Source: Mycobacteriaceae bacterium
GTDB lineage: Bacteria > Actinomycetota > Actinomycetes > Mycobacteriales > Mycobacteriaceae
Direction of reading: 5' to 3'
Assembly (NCBI GenBank): GCA_019245755.1
Contig: JAFARC010000082.1
Coordinates: 1-64,000 of the forward strand
DNA length: 64,000 bases
Shown here: piece by piece, positions 34,347-42,204 of the stretch
Numbering within the stretch: the first letter of the stretch is position 1
Layout of the letters: every line of letters begins with the position of its first letter
Notes under the pieces: generated by a model
Databases searched by the model: none
What the model was told of the DNA's origin: nothing
What the model saw: the letters and a program-made list of their open reading frames with translations, nothing else
Position numbers and translations under genes: made by a program

Positions 34347-34349
34347 CGA

Positions 34350-34943
34350 TCAGCGCGACGCCGGCGTCGGCTCGGCGCCGAGGTCGCCGGTCAGGTAGTG
34401 CTGCAGCACCGGCGCAAGCGCACGCACCACCGTCTCCGGATCGAGCTCGGTGACCGCGGGCAGTTCCAGGATGTACCGGCAATACGACAAGCCGAGCACC
34501 TGAGAGCTCACCATCGCGGCCCGCCGGGCGGCGTCGGGGGCGTCGCCGGACAGTTCACGCACGAACGCCAGCAGCTGCTGTTCGAATATCAACCGGAACT
34601 GCTCGGCGGCCGCCTTGTTGGTGCCCGCCGAGCGCAACAGCAGCGTGATGAACTCATCGGACAGCTCGCCTTCCCAGCGGGAGATGTAGTGGCGGGCCAG
34701 CAACTCCCCCACCCGGTCGGGTGGCAGGTCGCCGGCCTTCGGCAAGCGCAGATTCACGTCGACCGCGGCGGCGAACAATCCCTCCTTGTTGCCGTAATAG
34801 CGCATCACCATCGAGGGGTCGATGCCCGCCTCGGCCGCCACCGCCCGGATCGTGGTGGCTTCGTAGCCGCGGGCGGCCAGCAGGCGCCGGGCCGCAGCGA
34901 GGATCGCCGTGCGGGTCTTCTCGGACCGCGGGGTGAACACCAT
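34350..34943 (-). CDS. TetR-family regulator
   Basis: A 197-residue TetR repressor. The helix-turn-helix is in ATTIRAVAAEAGIDPSMVMR, then YYGNKEGLFAAAV (about residues 27-60); the C-terminal domain ending ETVVRALAPVLQHYL is of the type common in mycobacterial regulators. ATG 34943 (MVFTPRSEKTRTAILAAARR) lies 5 bases after the stop of the NTF2-like gene on the same strand. A large inverted repeat spans this junction and may be both its operator and an RNA hairpin over its start codon. Effector unknown. Confidence 0.9.
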   Translation of the reverse strand: MVFTPRSEKTRTAILAAARRLLAARGYEATTIRAVAAEAGIDPSMVMRYYGNKEGLFAAAVDVNLRLPKAGDLPPDRVGELLARHYISRWEGELSDEFITLLLRSAGTNKAAAEQFRLIFEQQLLAFVRELSGDAPDAARRAAMVSSQVLGLSYCRYILELPAVTELDPETVVRALAPVLQHYLTGDLGAEPTPASR

Positions 34944-34978
34944 ACCAACTAGTGTAGGCCAACGCTGTTGGCATGGTG
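34938..34978. promoter_or_regulatory. Inverted repeat over the TetR start codon
   Basis: CACCATACCAAC (34938-34949) and GTTGGCATGGTG (34967-34978) form 12-base arms with one mismatch. A nested GCCAAC-GCT-GTTGGC (34958-34972) gives an extra half-site. The left arm includes the TetR ATG; the right part lies in the last codons of the upstream gene. On DNA it looks like a TetR operator, while on the transcript it could hide the start codon. Confidence 0.5.
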
Positions 34979-35692
34979 TGGCGTCGGTCGGCTGTCGGTG
35001 AAGAGGTTGTGCGCGATGATCCGGCGACCGCGACAGTCCACGTTGGCGATCAGGATCCCGGGCCCGGTCGGCGTGGTAACGGGGGCCGCAACCGAATGCG
35101 CCACGGCGATCAGCTTGCCGCGGCCGGCGACGCCCAGCGCGTTGAGCAGCTCCCGCACCCGCCGTTTGGCCCGCCGCCGCGGGCCGGGCAACCCCTGCAG
35201 AAATCCCGCCGTTCCGCCGAGGCCCTGGTTGCGGAGCAGCGCCGACGACAGCTGCAGGGACGCGGGCAGCGACACGGCGCCGTGGCCGAGGAACTGCCGG
35301 ATCATCGTCGGCAATTCCCAATAGGCCCGTAACCGGGCGATGCGCCAGCCGTCATCGGTCGACCGCAGGTCGTAGCGCAGCACGGCCGGAATCATCACGG
35401 TCACCGACGAACCCATCGCCACCTCGAGCGTCAGGTCACGGACCACGGTGGTGCCGGCCACCACGTCCACGTCGGGGTGAAAGGTGATCTGCCGGCGGTC
35501 GATGAACGTGTCGTAGAAGCGACCGATCTGCTGACCGCCGATGTGCGGACGCGAGCCCACCGGATCGTCGATGCGGCCGTCGCCGGTAAACAGCCCAACC
35601 CAGGCCGCGCGGTCGTGTGCGGCGGCTGCCTGCGGCGAACGCTCAACGGCCGCAAGTAGTTCGGCGCCGGCGGGCTGCATCGCCGCGGTCAC
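34949..35692 (-). CDS. NTF2-like/ketosteroid isomerase-like protein
   Basis: A 247-residue protein whose first half is NTF2-like: AAAHDRAAWVGLFTGDGRID, then DPVGSRPHIGGQQIGRFYDT and a DLRSTDDGWRIARLRAYWEL strand. The second half (residues about 150-247) has AGFLQGLPGPRRRAKRRVRE and a beta-rich tail, not recognised. The start is probably GTG 35692, which overlaps the NDH-2-like stop (GTGA); ATG 35680 is an alternative. It lies between the oxidoreductase and the TetR gene, all on one strand, so the three may be cotranscribed. Confidence 0.75.
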   Translation of the reverse strand: MTAAMQPAGAELLAAVERSPQAAAAHDRAAWVGLFTGDGRIDDPVGSRPHIGGQQIGRFYDTFIDRRQITFHPDVDVVAGTTVVRDLTLEVAMGSSVTVMIPAVLRYDLRSTDDGWRIARLRAYWELPTMIRQFLGHGAVSLPASLQLSSALLRNQGLGGTAGFLQGLPGPRRRAKRRVRELLNALGVAGRGKLIAVAHSVAAPVTTPTGPGILIANVDCRGRRIIAHNLFTDSRPTPHHANSVGLH

Positions 35693-36999
35693 TGGAGTTT
35701 GGGCAACGGGATGCCTTCGCTGGCGGAGAACTTGGCGTCGCCTTGGGTCGACAGACCCATCGACACCACGGTCCGGGCGAAGAAGACGTCGGTGAGGTAG
35801 GCCAGCGCCACAGCCCACCTGTTGACCAACCGCGGGATCGCGTAGAGGTGATAGCTGCGGGTGACGAATTTCGCGGGATATCCGGCCAGGTGAATGTTGA
35901 GCGGGTTGGCCACCGCGTAGCGCGGGCCGAGGTCGACGACCAGACCCATGTTGCGGTGCCGGTAGTCCGTTTTGGTGCCGTAGCCCAGGCTGGCGGCCAC
36001 ATTGCGGGCCAGCACCTTGCCTTGCCGGATCGCATGCTGTGCGGTCGGCGGGGTGATCTTCCCAGGCTGCGTCAGGTCGGGGACCGCCGCGGCGTCACCG
36101 GCCGAGAACACGTCGGGATGGCCGGGCACCTGCAGGTCGCGCTGCACCTTGAGCCGGCCCTTCTCCGTCGGCAGCCCCAGTGTCTCGATGAGCGGGGCGG
36201 CGGTGACCCCGGTGACCCATGCGACGGTGCGGGTGTCCACCCGCGAATCATCGCTGAGCACAACATGGTCCGGGTGAACCTCCTTCAGCGTGACGCCGAG
36301 CCGCACGTCGATGCCGCGGCTGCGCAGCACCCGCATCGCCGCGGCGCCCAGCTTCTCGCCCACCTCCGGCATCACCTGTTCGGCGACGTCGAGCAGTAAG
36401 AACTTGACCGCGGCGCGATCGAAGCCCATCTGCTTTGCCGCGGCGTCGGCCAGCGCACGCAGCTGAGCGACGAGCTCGGTGCCGGAGTAGGAGGCGCCGA
36501 CGACCACAACGGTGCGGCGGCCGTCGGCGACCTGCGGGTCATCGTCGATGCAGGCCACCTCCAGCTGCTCGAGGACGTGATCACGCAGGTAAAGCGCCTC
36601 GGCGGTCGACTTCAGCCCGCGCGCATGGGTGGCCAGCCCGGGAATATCGAACAGGCGGGTCACCGACCCCGGGGTCAGCACCAGCCGATCCCACGCCAGC
36701 GACAGCGACCGGTGCTCGGGATCGGTGAACGAGACGGTGCGTTTGTCGAAGTCGACGCTGTCGACACGGCCTCGCACGGCGCGCACACCCTTGAGCGTTC
36801 CGGCCAGCGGGACCGTGACGAACCGGGCGTCGACGAGGGCGCCGGCCACGTCGGGCAGCAGGGGCGTGTAGAGCATGTAGTCCACCGGCGACACGATCGT
36901 CACGTCCACCGCGGCGTTGTGCCTGCGCATCCGCCGGGCCAGGCGCCGCGCGCATTCGAAGCCGGTGAACCCGCTGCCAACGATTACGACGGAAGTCAT
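35689..36999 (-). CDS. NDH-2-like pyridine nucleotide-disulfide oxidoreductase
   Basis: A 436-residue flavoprotein of the type II NADH dehydrogenase family. The FAD-binding motif is VVIVGSGFTGFECARRLARR (about 4-23), the NAD-binding motif is TVVVVGASYSGTELVAQLRA, and the second FAD contact is VPGHPDVFSAGDAAAVPDL. It resembles Rv1812c more than housekeeping Ndh. A hydrophobic C-terminal segment (WAVALAYLTDVFFARTVVS) would anchor it to the membrane. The ATG at 36999 follows GGGG. Electron acceptor (menaquinone or other) is an inference. Confidence 0.87.
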   Translation of the reverse strand: MTSVVIVGSGFTGFECARRLARRMRRHNAAVDVTIVSPVDYMLYTPLLPDVAGALVDARFVTVPLAGTLKGVRAVRGRVDSVDFDKRTVSFTDPEHRSLSLAWDRLVLTPGSVTRLFDIPGLATHARGLKSTAEALYLRDHVLEQLEVACIDDDPQVADGRRTVVVVGASYSGTELVAQLRALADAAAKQMGFDRAAVKFLLLDVAEQVMPEVGEKLGAAAMRVLRSRGIDVRLGVTLKEVHPDHVVLSDDSRVDTRTVAWVTGVTAAPLIETLGLPTEKGRLKVQRDLQVPGHPDVFSAGDAAAVPDLTQPGKITPPTAQHAIRQGKVLARNVAASLGYGTKTDYRHRNMGLVVDLGPRYAVANPLNIHLAGYPAKFVTRSYHLYAIPRLVNRWAVALAYLTDVFFARTVVSMGLSTQGDAKFSASEGIPLPKLQ

Positions 37000-37075
37000 C
37001 GCCCCCACTGTATCGGCAGCCCCTGGCATCCGGCTTTTCGGCATGAGAAGACCGACGGGCTGGCACAGTGTGTAC

Positions 37076-39418
37076 GTGGCTGTCACACCGAACGCGACCC
37101 GGCTGCGCATCCCGGAGACGCTCGGCTATGCGCTCAAGCGGCTGGTGCTCGGCAAACCGCTGATCACCGAGCGGCTCGAGACCGAAAAGCTGTCGAATCC
37201 CGTTGCGCTGGGGGTGCTTTCACCGGACGCAATATCGTCCAGCGCCTACGGCACCGAGGAAATCCTGATCGAGCTGCTGCCGTTTGCCGGGCTTGCCGCG
37301 TTCACGCTGCTGCTGCCGGTCACCGGGGTGATCCTGCTGATCCTGGTGCTGGTGGCCGCGTCCTACCGCGAGGTGGTGATGGCCTATACCCGCGCGGGCG
37401 GGTCGTATGTCGTAGCCAGGGAAAACTTCGGTCCGCGGGTGGCACAGATCGCGGCCGCCGCGCTGCTGATCGACTACGTGGTCACCGTCGCGGTCCAGGT
37501 CGCCGCCGGCACCGTGGCGGTGGTGTCGGCGATCCGGCCGCTCGGCCCGTACAGCGCCGCGATCTCGGTCGCCGTGGTCCTGATGATGTGCTATGCGAAC
37601 CTGCGCGGGCTGCGCGAGGCCGGACGGCCGTTCGCGGTGCCGACGTACCTCTTCACGGTCATGCTGACGGTCACGATCGTGACCGGGGTGGTCCGGGAAA
37701 TCTTCTGGGGGCTGCCCGTCTACGACGCCCAGCACATCGCCGGGGCGGTACCGGTCCAACGGGGCGACGGACTGGTGATGGGCGCCAGCATCTTCGTGTT
37801 GCTGCGTGCCTTCGCCAACGGCGGCTCGTCACTGACCGGTGTCGAGGCGATCTCCAACACGGTCAGCGCGTTTCGCAAACCCCAGGGCCGCAACGCGCGG
37901 CGCGTTCTCACCTGGATGGCCTGCATCCTGGGATTTTTGGTGGCCGGGGTGTCCTACCTTGCCTACGCCACCCATGCCACCCCGTACGCGGCAGGATATC
38001 CGTCGGTGCTGTCCGAAGAGGCACGCGCGGTCTTCGGCAGCGGTTTGACGGGCAATGTTCTCTACATTCTGGTGCAGGTCGCCACGGCGGCGATCCTGTT
38101 CACCGGCGCCAACACCAGCTTCAACGGCTTTCCGACGCTGGCCAGCTTCGTCGCCGATGACCGGTTCCTGCCCCGGCAGCTGACGAAACGCGGCCAGCGC
38201 CTGGTGTTTTCGAACGGGATCATCGTGCTGACGGTGTTGTCGGTGGTCCTGCTGGTGGTCACCCAGGGCTCGGTGAACGCGTTGGTGCCGTTCTACGCGA
38301 TCGGGGTGTTCACCGGGTTCGCGATGGCCGGCTTCGGCATGACCAAACACCATCTGACGCACAAGGAGCGGGGCTGGCGGCACAAGCTGGCGATCAACCT
38401 GTCGGCGGGCGTAGTGTCGACGGTGGTGGTCGCGATCTTCGCGGTGGCCAAGTTCGCCGAGGGCGCGTGGCTGGTCGTGGTGGTGTTCCCGCTGCTGGTG
38501 TTCGTGTTGATCCGGCTGAACCGCGAGTACCGGGCCGAGGCGGCGATTCTGGAGCGGTTCCGCAGCAACCGCCCCGACATGGTGAAATACGCCCGCCACC
38601 GGGTGTACGTTCTGGTCAACTCCGTCGACCTCGCGGTGATCGAGGCGCTGCGGTATGGGCGCGGACTGCGCGCCGACGAGTTGACGGCGGTGCATTTCGT
38701 GATCGACGCCGAGCATGCCGGCCGGCTGCGGGACCGCTGGGATCACTACGGCTTGGAGACCCCGCTGCGGTTGACCGACTGCCCGGACCGTCGGTTGACG
38801 CGGGCGGCACAGGAATTGGTGTTGCAGGCCCGTGCCGAATACCGCAACACCAACGTGACGCTGCTGCTACCGCGGCGCAGCTATGCGCCGATGCTCGGAC
38901 GGCTGCTGCACGACCGCACCGCGGACAAGATTTCGCGGGCGATCAGCCGGATACCCGATGCCGCCGCGACGATCATCCCTTACGACGTTCAGTCGCGGAT
39001 CCGCGAAGCCTTCCCCGACCTCTTCGAGGAGCGCGTCACCCGGGGCGTCGAGAAGGTCCAGGCCAGGATCGCCCAGCGTGATCAGCGGATGCTGGAAGGC
39101 TACGAACACCCCGAACCGCCGCCGACGGTGATCACCATCAGCGGGTTGATGCCCGGGCATCGAGCCACGGTCGAAGGGCGTGTCCGCGAGGTCGAAGAGA
39201 TGAACACCGACGGCAAGGCGTTGCACATCGTGATGGTCGGCGACGAGAGCGGCGACCTCAGGGTCACGTTCAGCCCCGGCCACGGCGGCGCCGACATTGC
39301 GCCCGGCCAGCTGCTGCGGATCACCGGGAAGGCACGCGGGACCGGCAAGCGGCCCATCTACATGTCCGATCCCGGCTACGAGGTCGTCGAACAATCCGAC
39401 GGAGAAACCACGAGCTGA
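37076..39418 (+). CDS. APC-superfamily permease with C-terminal OB-fold domain
   Basis: This 780-residue protein starts with an amino acid/polyamine permease domain of about 12 helices (SNPVALGVLSPDAISSSAYG, then VVMAYTRAGGSYVVARENFG; residues about 30-490). A cytoplasmic region follows (RHRVYVLVNSVDLAVIEALR onward). The last about 95 residues (TVITISGLMPGHRATVEGRV, then VMVGDESGDLRVTFSPGHG and LLRITGKARGTGKRPIYMSD) look like an OB-fold nucleic-acid-binding domain, an unusual addition. GTG 37076 is chosen; ATG 37043 in frame is an alternative, and neither has a strong ribosome-binding site. Substrate unknown. Confidence 0.85.
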   Translation: MAVTPNATRLRIPETLGYALKRLVLGKPLITERLETEKLSNPVALGVLSPDAISSSAYGTEEILIELLPFAGLAAFTLLLPVTGVILLILVLVAASYREVVMAYTRAGGSYVVARENFGPRVAQIAAAALLIDYVVTVAVQVAAGTVAVVSAIRPLGPYSAAISVAVVLMMCYANLRGLREAGRPFAVPTYLFTVMLTVTIVTGVVREIFWGLPVYDAQHIAGAVPVQRGDGLVMGASIFVLLRAFANGGSSLTGVEAISNTVSAFRKPQGRNARRVLTWMACILGFLVAGVSYLAYATHATPYAAGYPSVLSEEARAVFGSGLTGNVLYILVQVATAAILFTGANTSFNGFPTLASFVADDRFLPRQLTKRGQRLVFSNGIIVLTVLSVVLLVVTQGSVNALVPFYAIGVFTGFAMAGFGMTKHHLTHKERGWRHKLAINLSAGVVSTVVVAIFAVAKFAEGAWLVVVVFPLLVFVLIRLNREYRAEAAILERFRSNRPDMVKYARHRVYVLVNSVDLAVIEALRYGRGLRADELTAVHFVIDAEHAGRLRDRWDHYGLETPLRLTDCPDRRLTRAAQELVLQARAEYRNTNVTLLLPRRSYAPMLGRLLHDRTADKISRAISRIPDAAATIIPYDVQSRIREAFPDLFEERVTRGVEKVQARIAQRDQRMLEGYEHPEPPPTVITISGLMPGHRATVEGRVREVEEMNTDGKALHIVMVGDESGDLRVTFSPGHGGADIAPGQLLRITGKARGTGKRPIYMSDPGYEVVEQSDGETTS

Positions 39419-39570
39419 CGAAAATCGCGGCCAGGCGACACGCGGTACTTTCAGGAACTTCGCACCGAACTCGCAGAGTGCGGCGACCGGCCACACTCCC
39501 AGGCAGCACCTAGCCTATGCGCTTAGGATCGGCGGCATCCCAGGATCGCTTGGAGAGGTGGGGCACGGTC

Positions 39571-40212
39571 GTGCACAGACTTGTTCCGGTTGTTCCGATT
39601 GGCGTGTTTGTCCTGGCCCTTCTCCCGGTCGGCGCCGGGGTGGCCGCGGCCGACCCGGTGCCGGTCGCCGACGTGACGCAATCGGCTGACACCGACGACG
39701 GGTGGCACCTGAGCGCCTCACTGACCAGGATGACCCTCAATTCGGTGCCCAACATGGCGGCGACCGCGTTCACCCGGGAAGGATTCATCTCCGGAAAGGC
39801 CACCGCGGACATCGACGGCAACGGCAAGTCCGCGGTGAACTCGGGCAACCTGGTCCTGGGCGCGCAGTTGGGTTGCCAGGTCGACCTGAGCCAGGGTATG
39901 AGCCTGGGGCTGAGCGGCGACCTTGGCATTGGCTTTGGCTTCGGCTTCAACCCCACCAGCATCAGCCCGAATCCTTACGCGGATATCAGCCCGAATATTT
40001 CGGTGACCTTGCTGCCCGGAAAGATCGATACGTTGGGTCTCGGGAAAAAGGACCTCAAGGGCCGCTCCGGGTACATCGCCATCCACGACGCACACGTCAA
40101 AGTCGACGGGTGCGGCGGCCCAGTGTCGGTGCGGCTGTTCACCTACGCGCAGATCAGCACGGACAATGGGGACGACAGCGTCAACGCCTACGGAGACATC
40201 CTGAACCTATGA
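39571..40212 (+). CDS. MspA-family outer-membrane porin
   Basis: A 213-residue exported protein with signal peptide (VHRLVPVVPIGVFVLALLPV, cut about AAA-DPV). The mature part matches the MspA family: NMAATAFTREGFISGKATAD, LVLGAQLGCQVDLSQGMSL, GFGFGFNPTSISPN and the C-terminal YAQISTDNGDDSVNAYGDIL. MspA proteins form octameric beta-barrel pores in the mycomembrane. The start is taken as GTG 39571, since the signal peptide begins there; an ATG at 39517 would add 18 non-signal residues. Its stop overlaps the next gene. A porin of this kind is absent from M. tuberculosis. Confidence 0.83.
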   Translation: MHRLVPVVPIGVFVLALLPVGAGVAAADPVPVADVTQSADTDDGWHLSASLTRMTLNSVPNMAATAFTREGFISGKATADIDGNGKSAVNSGNLVLGAQLGCQVDLSQGMSLGLSGDLGIGFGFGFNPTSISPNPYADISPNISVTLLPGKIDTLGLGKKDLKGRSGYIAIHDAHVKVDGCGGPVSVRLFTYAQISTDNGDDSVNAYGDILNL

Positions 40213-40727
40213 AAACCCACAGCATGGCGCAACGAACCCGCATCGGCCTCGGGTGGCTGGCCGGCGCGGTTGCCGCCGTGGTGTTGTCGGTCCCGTCGGC
40301 TGGGGTTGCCACGGCCGACAACAGCAACAGCAACAGCAACGACCAAAGCCAGAGTCAGAGCCAGGGCCAAGGCTACGGCGAAGGCGGCAGCGGAGGTGGC
40401 GGCCAGAGCGAATCGTGGCCCCCGTCGGGCGGCGATTCTTGGCCCCCTAACGCCGGCGGCGGTGGCGGCGGCGGAAACGGCGGTGGTGGCGGAAACGGCG
40501 GCGGCGGCGGAAACTGCGGCGGCGACAACAGCGGCGGCGGGTCGAACAGCACCTCGAAACCAATTGTGGTGGCGGGCGATCCCTCGACGCCGACGGCCAG
40601 CTCGCAGCGCACCAATTCGTCGACGAGCGCATCCAACACGCCGAGCGCCTCCGACACCGCGAAGCCGATCGTGCCGACGGACGCGCCACCGCGGCCGACC
40701 ACGACGACGCCGTCGCCGCCCGGCTAG
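40209..40727 (+). CDS. Exported low-complexity (Gly/Ser/Asn/Gln-rich) protein
   Basis: A 172-residue protein: signal peptide (IGLGWLAGAVAAVVLSVPSA, cut near ATA-D), an Asn/Ser/Gln tract (NSNSNSNDQSQSQSQ), a WPPSGGDSWPP motif, a poly-Gly block and a Ser/Thr/Pro-rich tail ending PTTTTPSPPG. ATG 40209 overlaps the porin stop (ATGA), so it is cotranslated with it. A similar SSWPP element occurs in the small exported protein at 63453. No enzymatic domain is seen. A cell-wall or porin-associated role is a guess from position. Confidence 0.72.
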   Translation: MKTHSMAQRTRIGLGWLAGAVAAVVLSVPSAGVATADNSNSNSNDQSQSQSQGQGYGEGGSGGGGQSESWPPSGGDSWPPNAGGGGGGGNGGGGGNGGGGGNCGGDNSGGGSNSTSKPIVVAGDPSTPTASSQRTNSSTSASNTPSASDTAKPIVPTDAPPRPTTTTPSPPG

Positions 40728-40758
40728 CGGGTGGCCGGCCATGCGGACGGCTGGGTGC

Positions 40759-42093
40759 TCAGGCGGCGATGTCGAGACGACGTTCGGCGGCTGCTTTGGG
40801 CCGACGGAGGGCTACCAACCGGTCCGAACGGACGACACCTAACGGCCCTGGACGCGCGAAGCGCGCGATGCGCGCCGTCTGGAGTGCGAACCCGGCTTTG
40901 GCCTGGCGCTGTCCGGTGCGCACCCCGGCTGCGGTAGAGAGCACAAGCCCGCCGAGGCCCGGCAGGGCTGCGGCGGCCAGCTCCGCCAGGGAAACGGATC
41001 GCAGGGCCTGGCGCACGGCGCTGCCAAGATGGGACAGCACGGCCGTCAAACCATGCACGCCGGGTGCCGGCACCGCGGTGCCGGCAACCGACGAGTCCCG
41101 ACCTACATGAGTGGTCGGCACTGCATCGAACGCCGCAATCGCGGGGGCGTCTGGAACCATCGCCGGGCCCGGGCTGTCGGCGAGCGGTAGGGGCAGCAGC
41201 AGTTGCGAGGCCGTCGGCGGGGCGGCCAACACCGAGGGGTCCGCCGCTGCGGCGGGGCGATAACCATCGATGCCCGGCGGTCCGGCTACGGCCGGCATTG
41301 CCGCGGAAGCTCCGAGCAGGGAGGAGAGGTCGGACGGCAGTTGCATCAGCGTGATGAGCCCACCGGCGACCAAGGTCTCCTCAACGGCCACGGCGAGCTC
41401 AAAACCCCGCGCGAGCAGGCTAGGAACCAACGCGACCACAGCCGAGGCCGGCACGAGCAGATCCGACAGCTGCGCGACCACATCGGTGACCGGCGTGGGC
41501 AGAACGGTAGCCTGCCCGGCCACATCGCCGACCGGGGCGGGCGCTTGCGCAGCCGGCCCGACTCCATCGGTGAGCGGGGCGGGCGCTTGCGGAGCCGGCC
41601 CGACCGCATCGGTGACCGGGGCGGGCGCTTGCGGAGCCGGCCCGACCGCATCGGTGACCGGGGCCGGGGCTTGCGGAGCCGGCCCGACCGCATCGGTGAG
41701 CGGCGCGGGCACGTTGGGAGCGGCTGCAACGGAACTCGCGCCGTTCTGCGCCTGGGTGGGGGTCGTGCCGCCGGCCACGGTGGTCGTGCTGGTCGCGCCG
41801 GGGGAAGCGGGCAGGCCTAGCTTCATGCCCGAGCCAAGCGTTGTCGCCACGGCCTGCAGGGTGTTTCGGACCGCGTTGGCAACGCTGCTGGCCTGGCTGC
41901 TGGCCTGGCTGCTCAGGGTGGTGCCCGCCGAGCTGCCGCCCGGGCTCGACCCCGCACCGTCGTGGGCATGCGTGGTGGAGCCGTGGGTGTTGGGAGCGGC
42001 CACGGCGATCGCGCTCCCGGCGCCGCTGACGAACAGGCCAGTTGACAGCAGGCACACGCCAGCGGCAAAGCGCAAATGCGACGAAACCGCCAT
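40759..42093 (-). CDS. Exported Ala/Pro-rich protein with 14-residue repeats
   Basis: A 444-residue protein with signal peptide (HLRFAAGVCLLSTGLFVSGA, cut about VAA-P). Residues about 128-190 hold four to five copies of a 14-residue unit, APAPVTDAVGPAPQ and variants. A hydrophobic middle (DLLVPASAVVALVPSLLARG) and a C-terminal segment (SLAELAAAALPGLGGLVLST, then a basic RTGQRQAKAGFALQTARIAR) suggest a membrane-associated end. I do not recognise the family. It stands alone, converging on the Gly-rich protein gene. Confidence 0.7.
   Translation of the reverse strand: MAVSSHLRFAAGVCLLSTGLFVSGAGSAIAVAAPNTHGSTTHAHDGAGSSPGGSSAGTTLSSQASSQASSVANAVRNTLQAVATTLGSGMKLGLPASPGATSTTTVAGGTTPTQAQNGASSVAAAPNVPAPLTDAVGPAPQAPAPVTDAVGPAPQAPAPVTDAVGPAPQAPAPLTDGVGPAAQAPAPVGDVAGQATVLPTPVTDVVAQLSDLLVPASAVVALVPSLLARGFELAVAVEETLVAGGLITLMQLPSDLSSLLGASAAMPAVAGPPGIDGYRPAAAADPSVLAAPPTASQLLLPLPLADSPGPAMVPDAPAIAAFDAVPTTHVGRDSSVAGTAVPAPGVHGLTAVLSHLGSAVRQALRSVSLAELAAAALPGLGGLVLSTAAGVRTGQRQAKAGFALQTARIARFARPGPLGVVRSDRLVALRRPKAAAERRLDIAA
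41529..41710. repeat. 42-base tandem repeat within the exported protein gene
   Basis: A unit containing GCGGGCGCTTGCGGAGCCGG recurs every 42 bases for a little over four copies, with small differences (for example GACCGCATCGGTGACCGGGG versus GACTCCATCGGTGAGCGGGG). Because 42 is a multiple of three the frame is kept and the protein gains a 14-residue repeat. Copy number could vary between strains. Confidence 0.85.
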
Positions 42094-42204
42094 CGCTGCC
42101 CCCAGCCCAAGGACCGCTTCTCACTGGCCTGACGGTTCAGGTTATCGCGACATCACGGCATCCGGTATCTGTTCGGGTCATGTCCCGTCATGGTCCTTGC
42201 GCTG

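Noticed and set aside
40460..40530. GGC-rich tract as a possible structural or mobile repeat
   Set aside because: It simply encodes the poly-Gly part of the exported protein at 40209.
41529..41710. Regularly spaced repeats considered as a CRISPR array
   Set aside because: The units are contiguous, without unique spacers, lie inside an open frame and repeat every 42 bases in phase.
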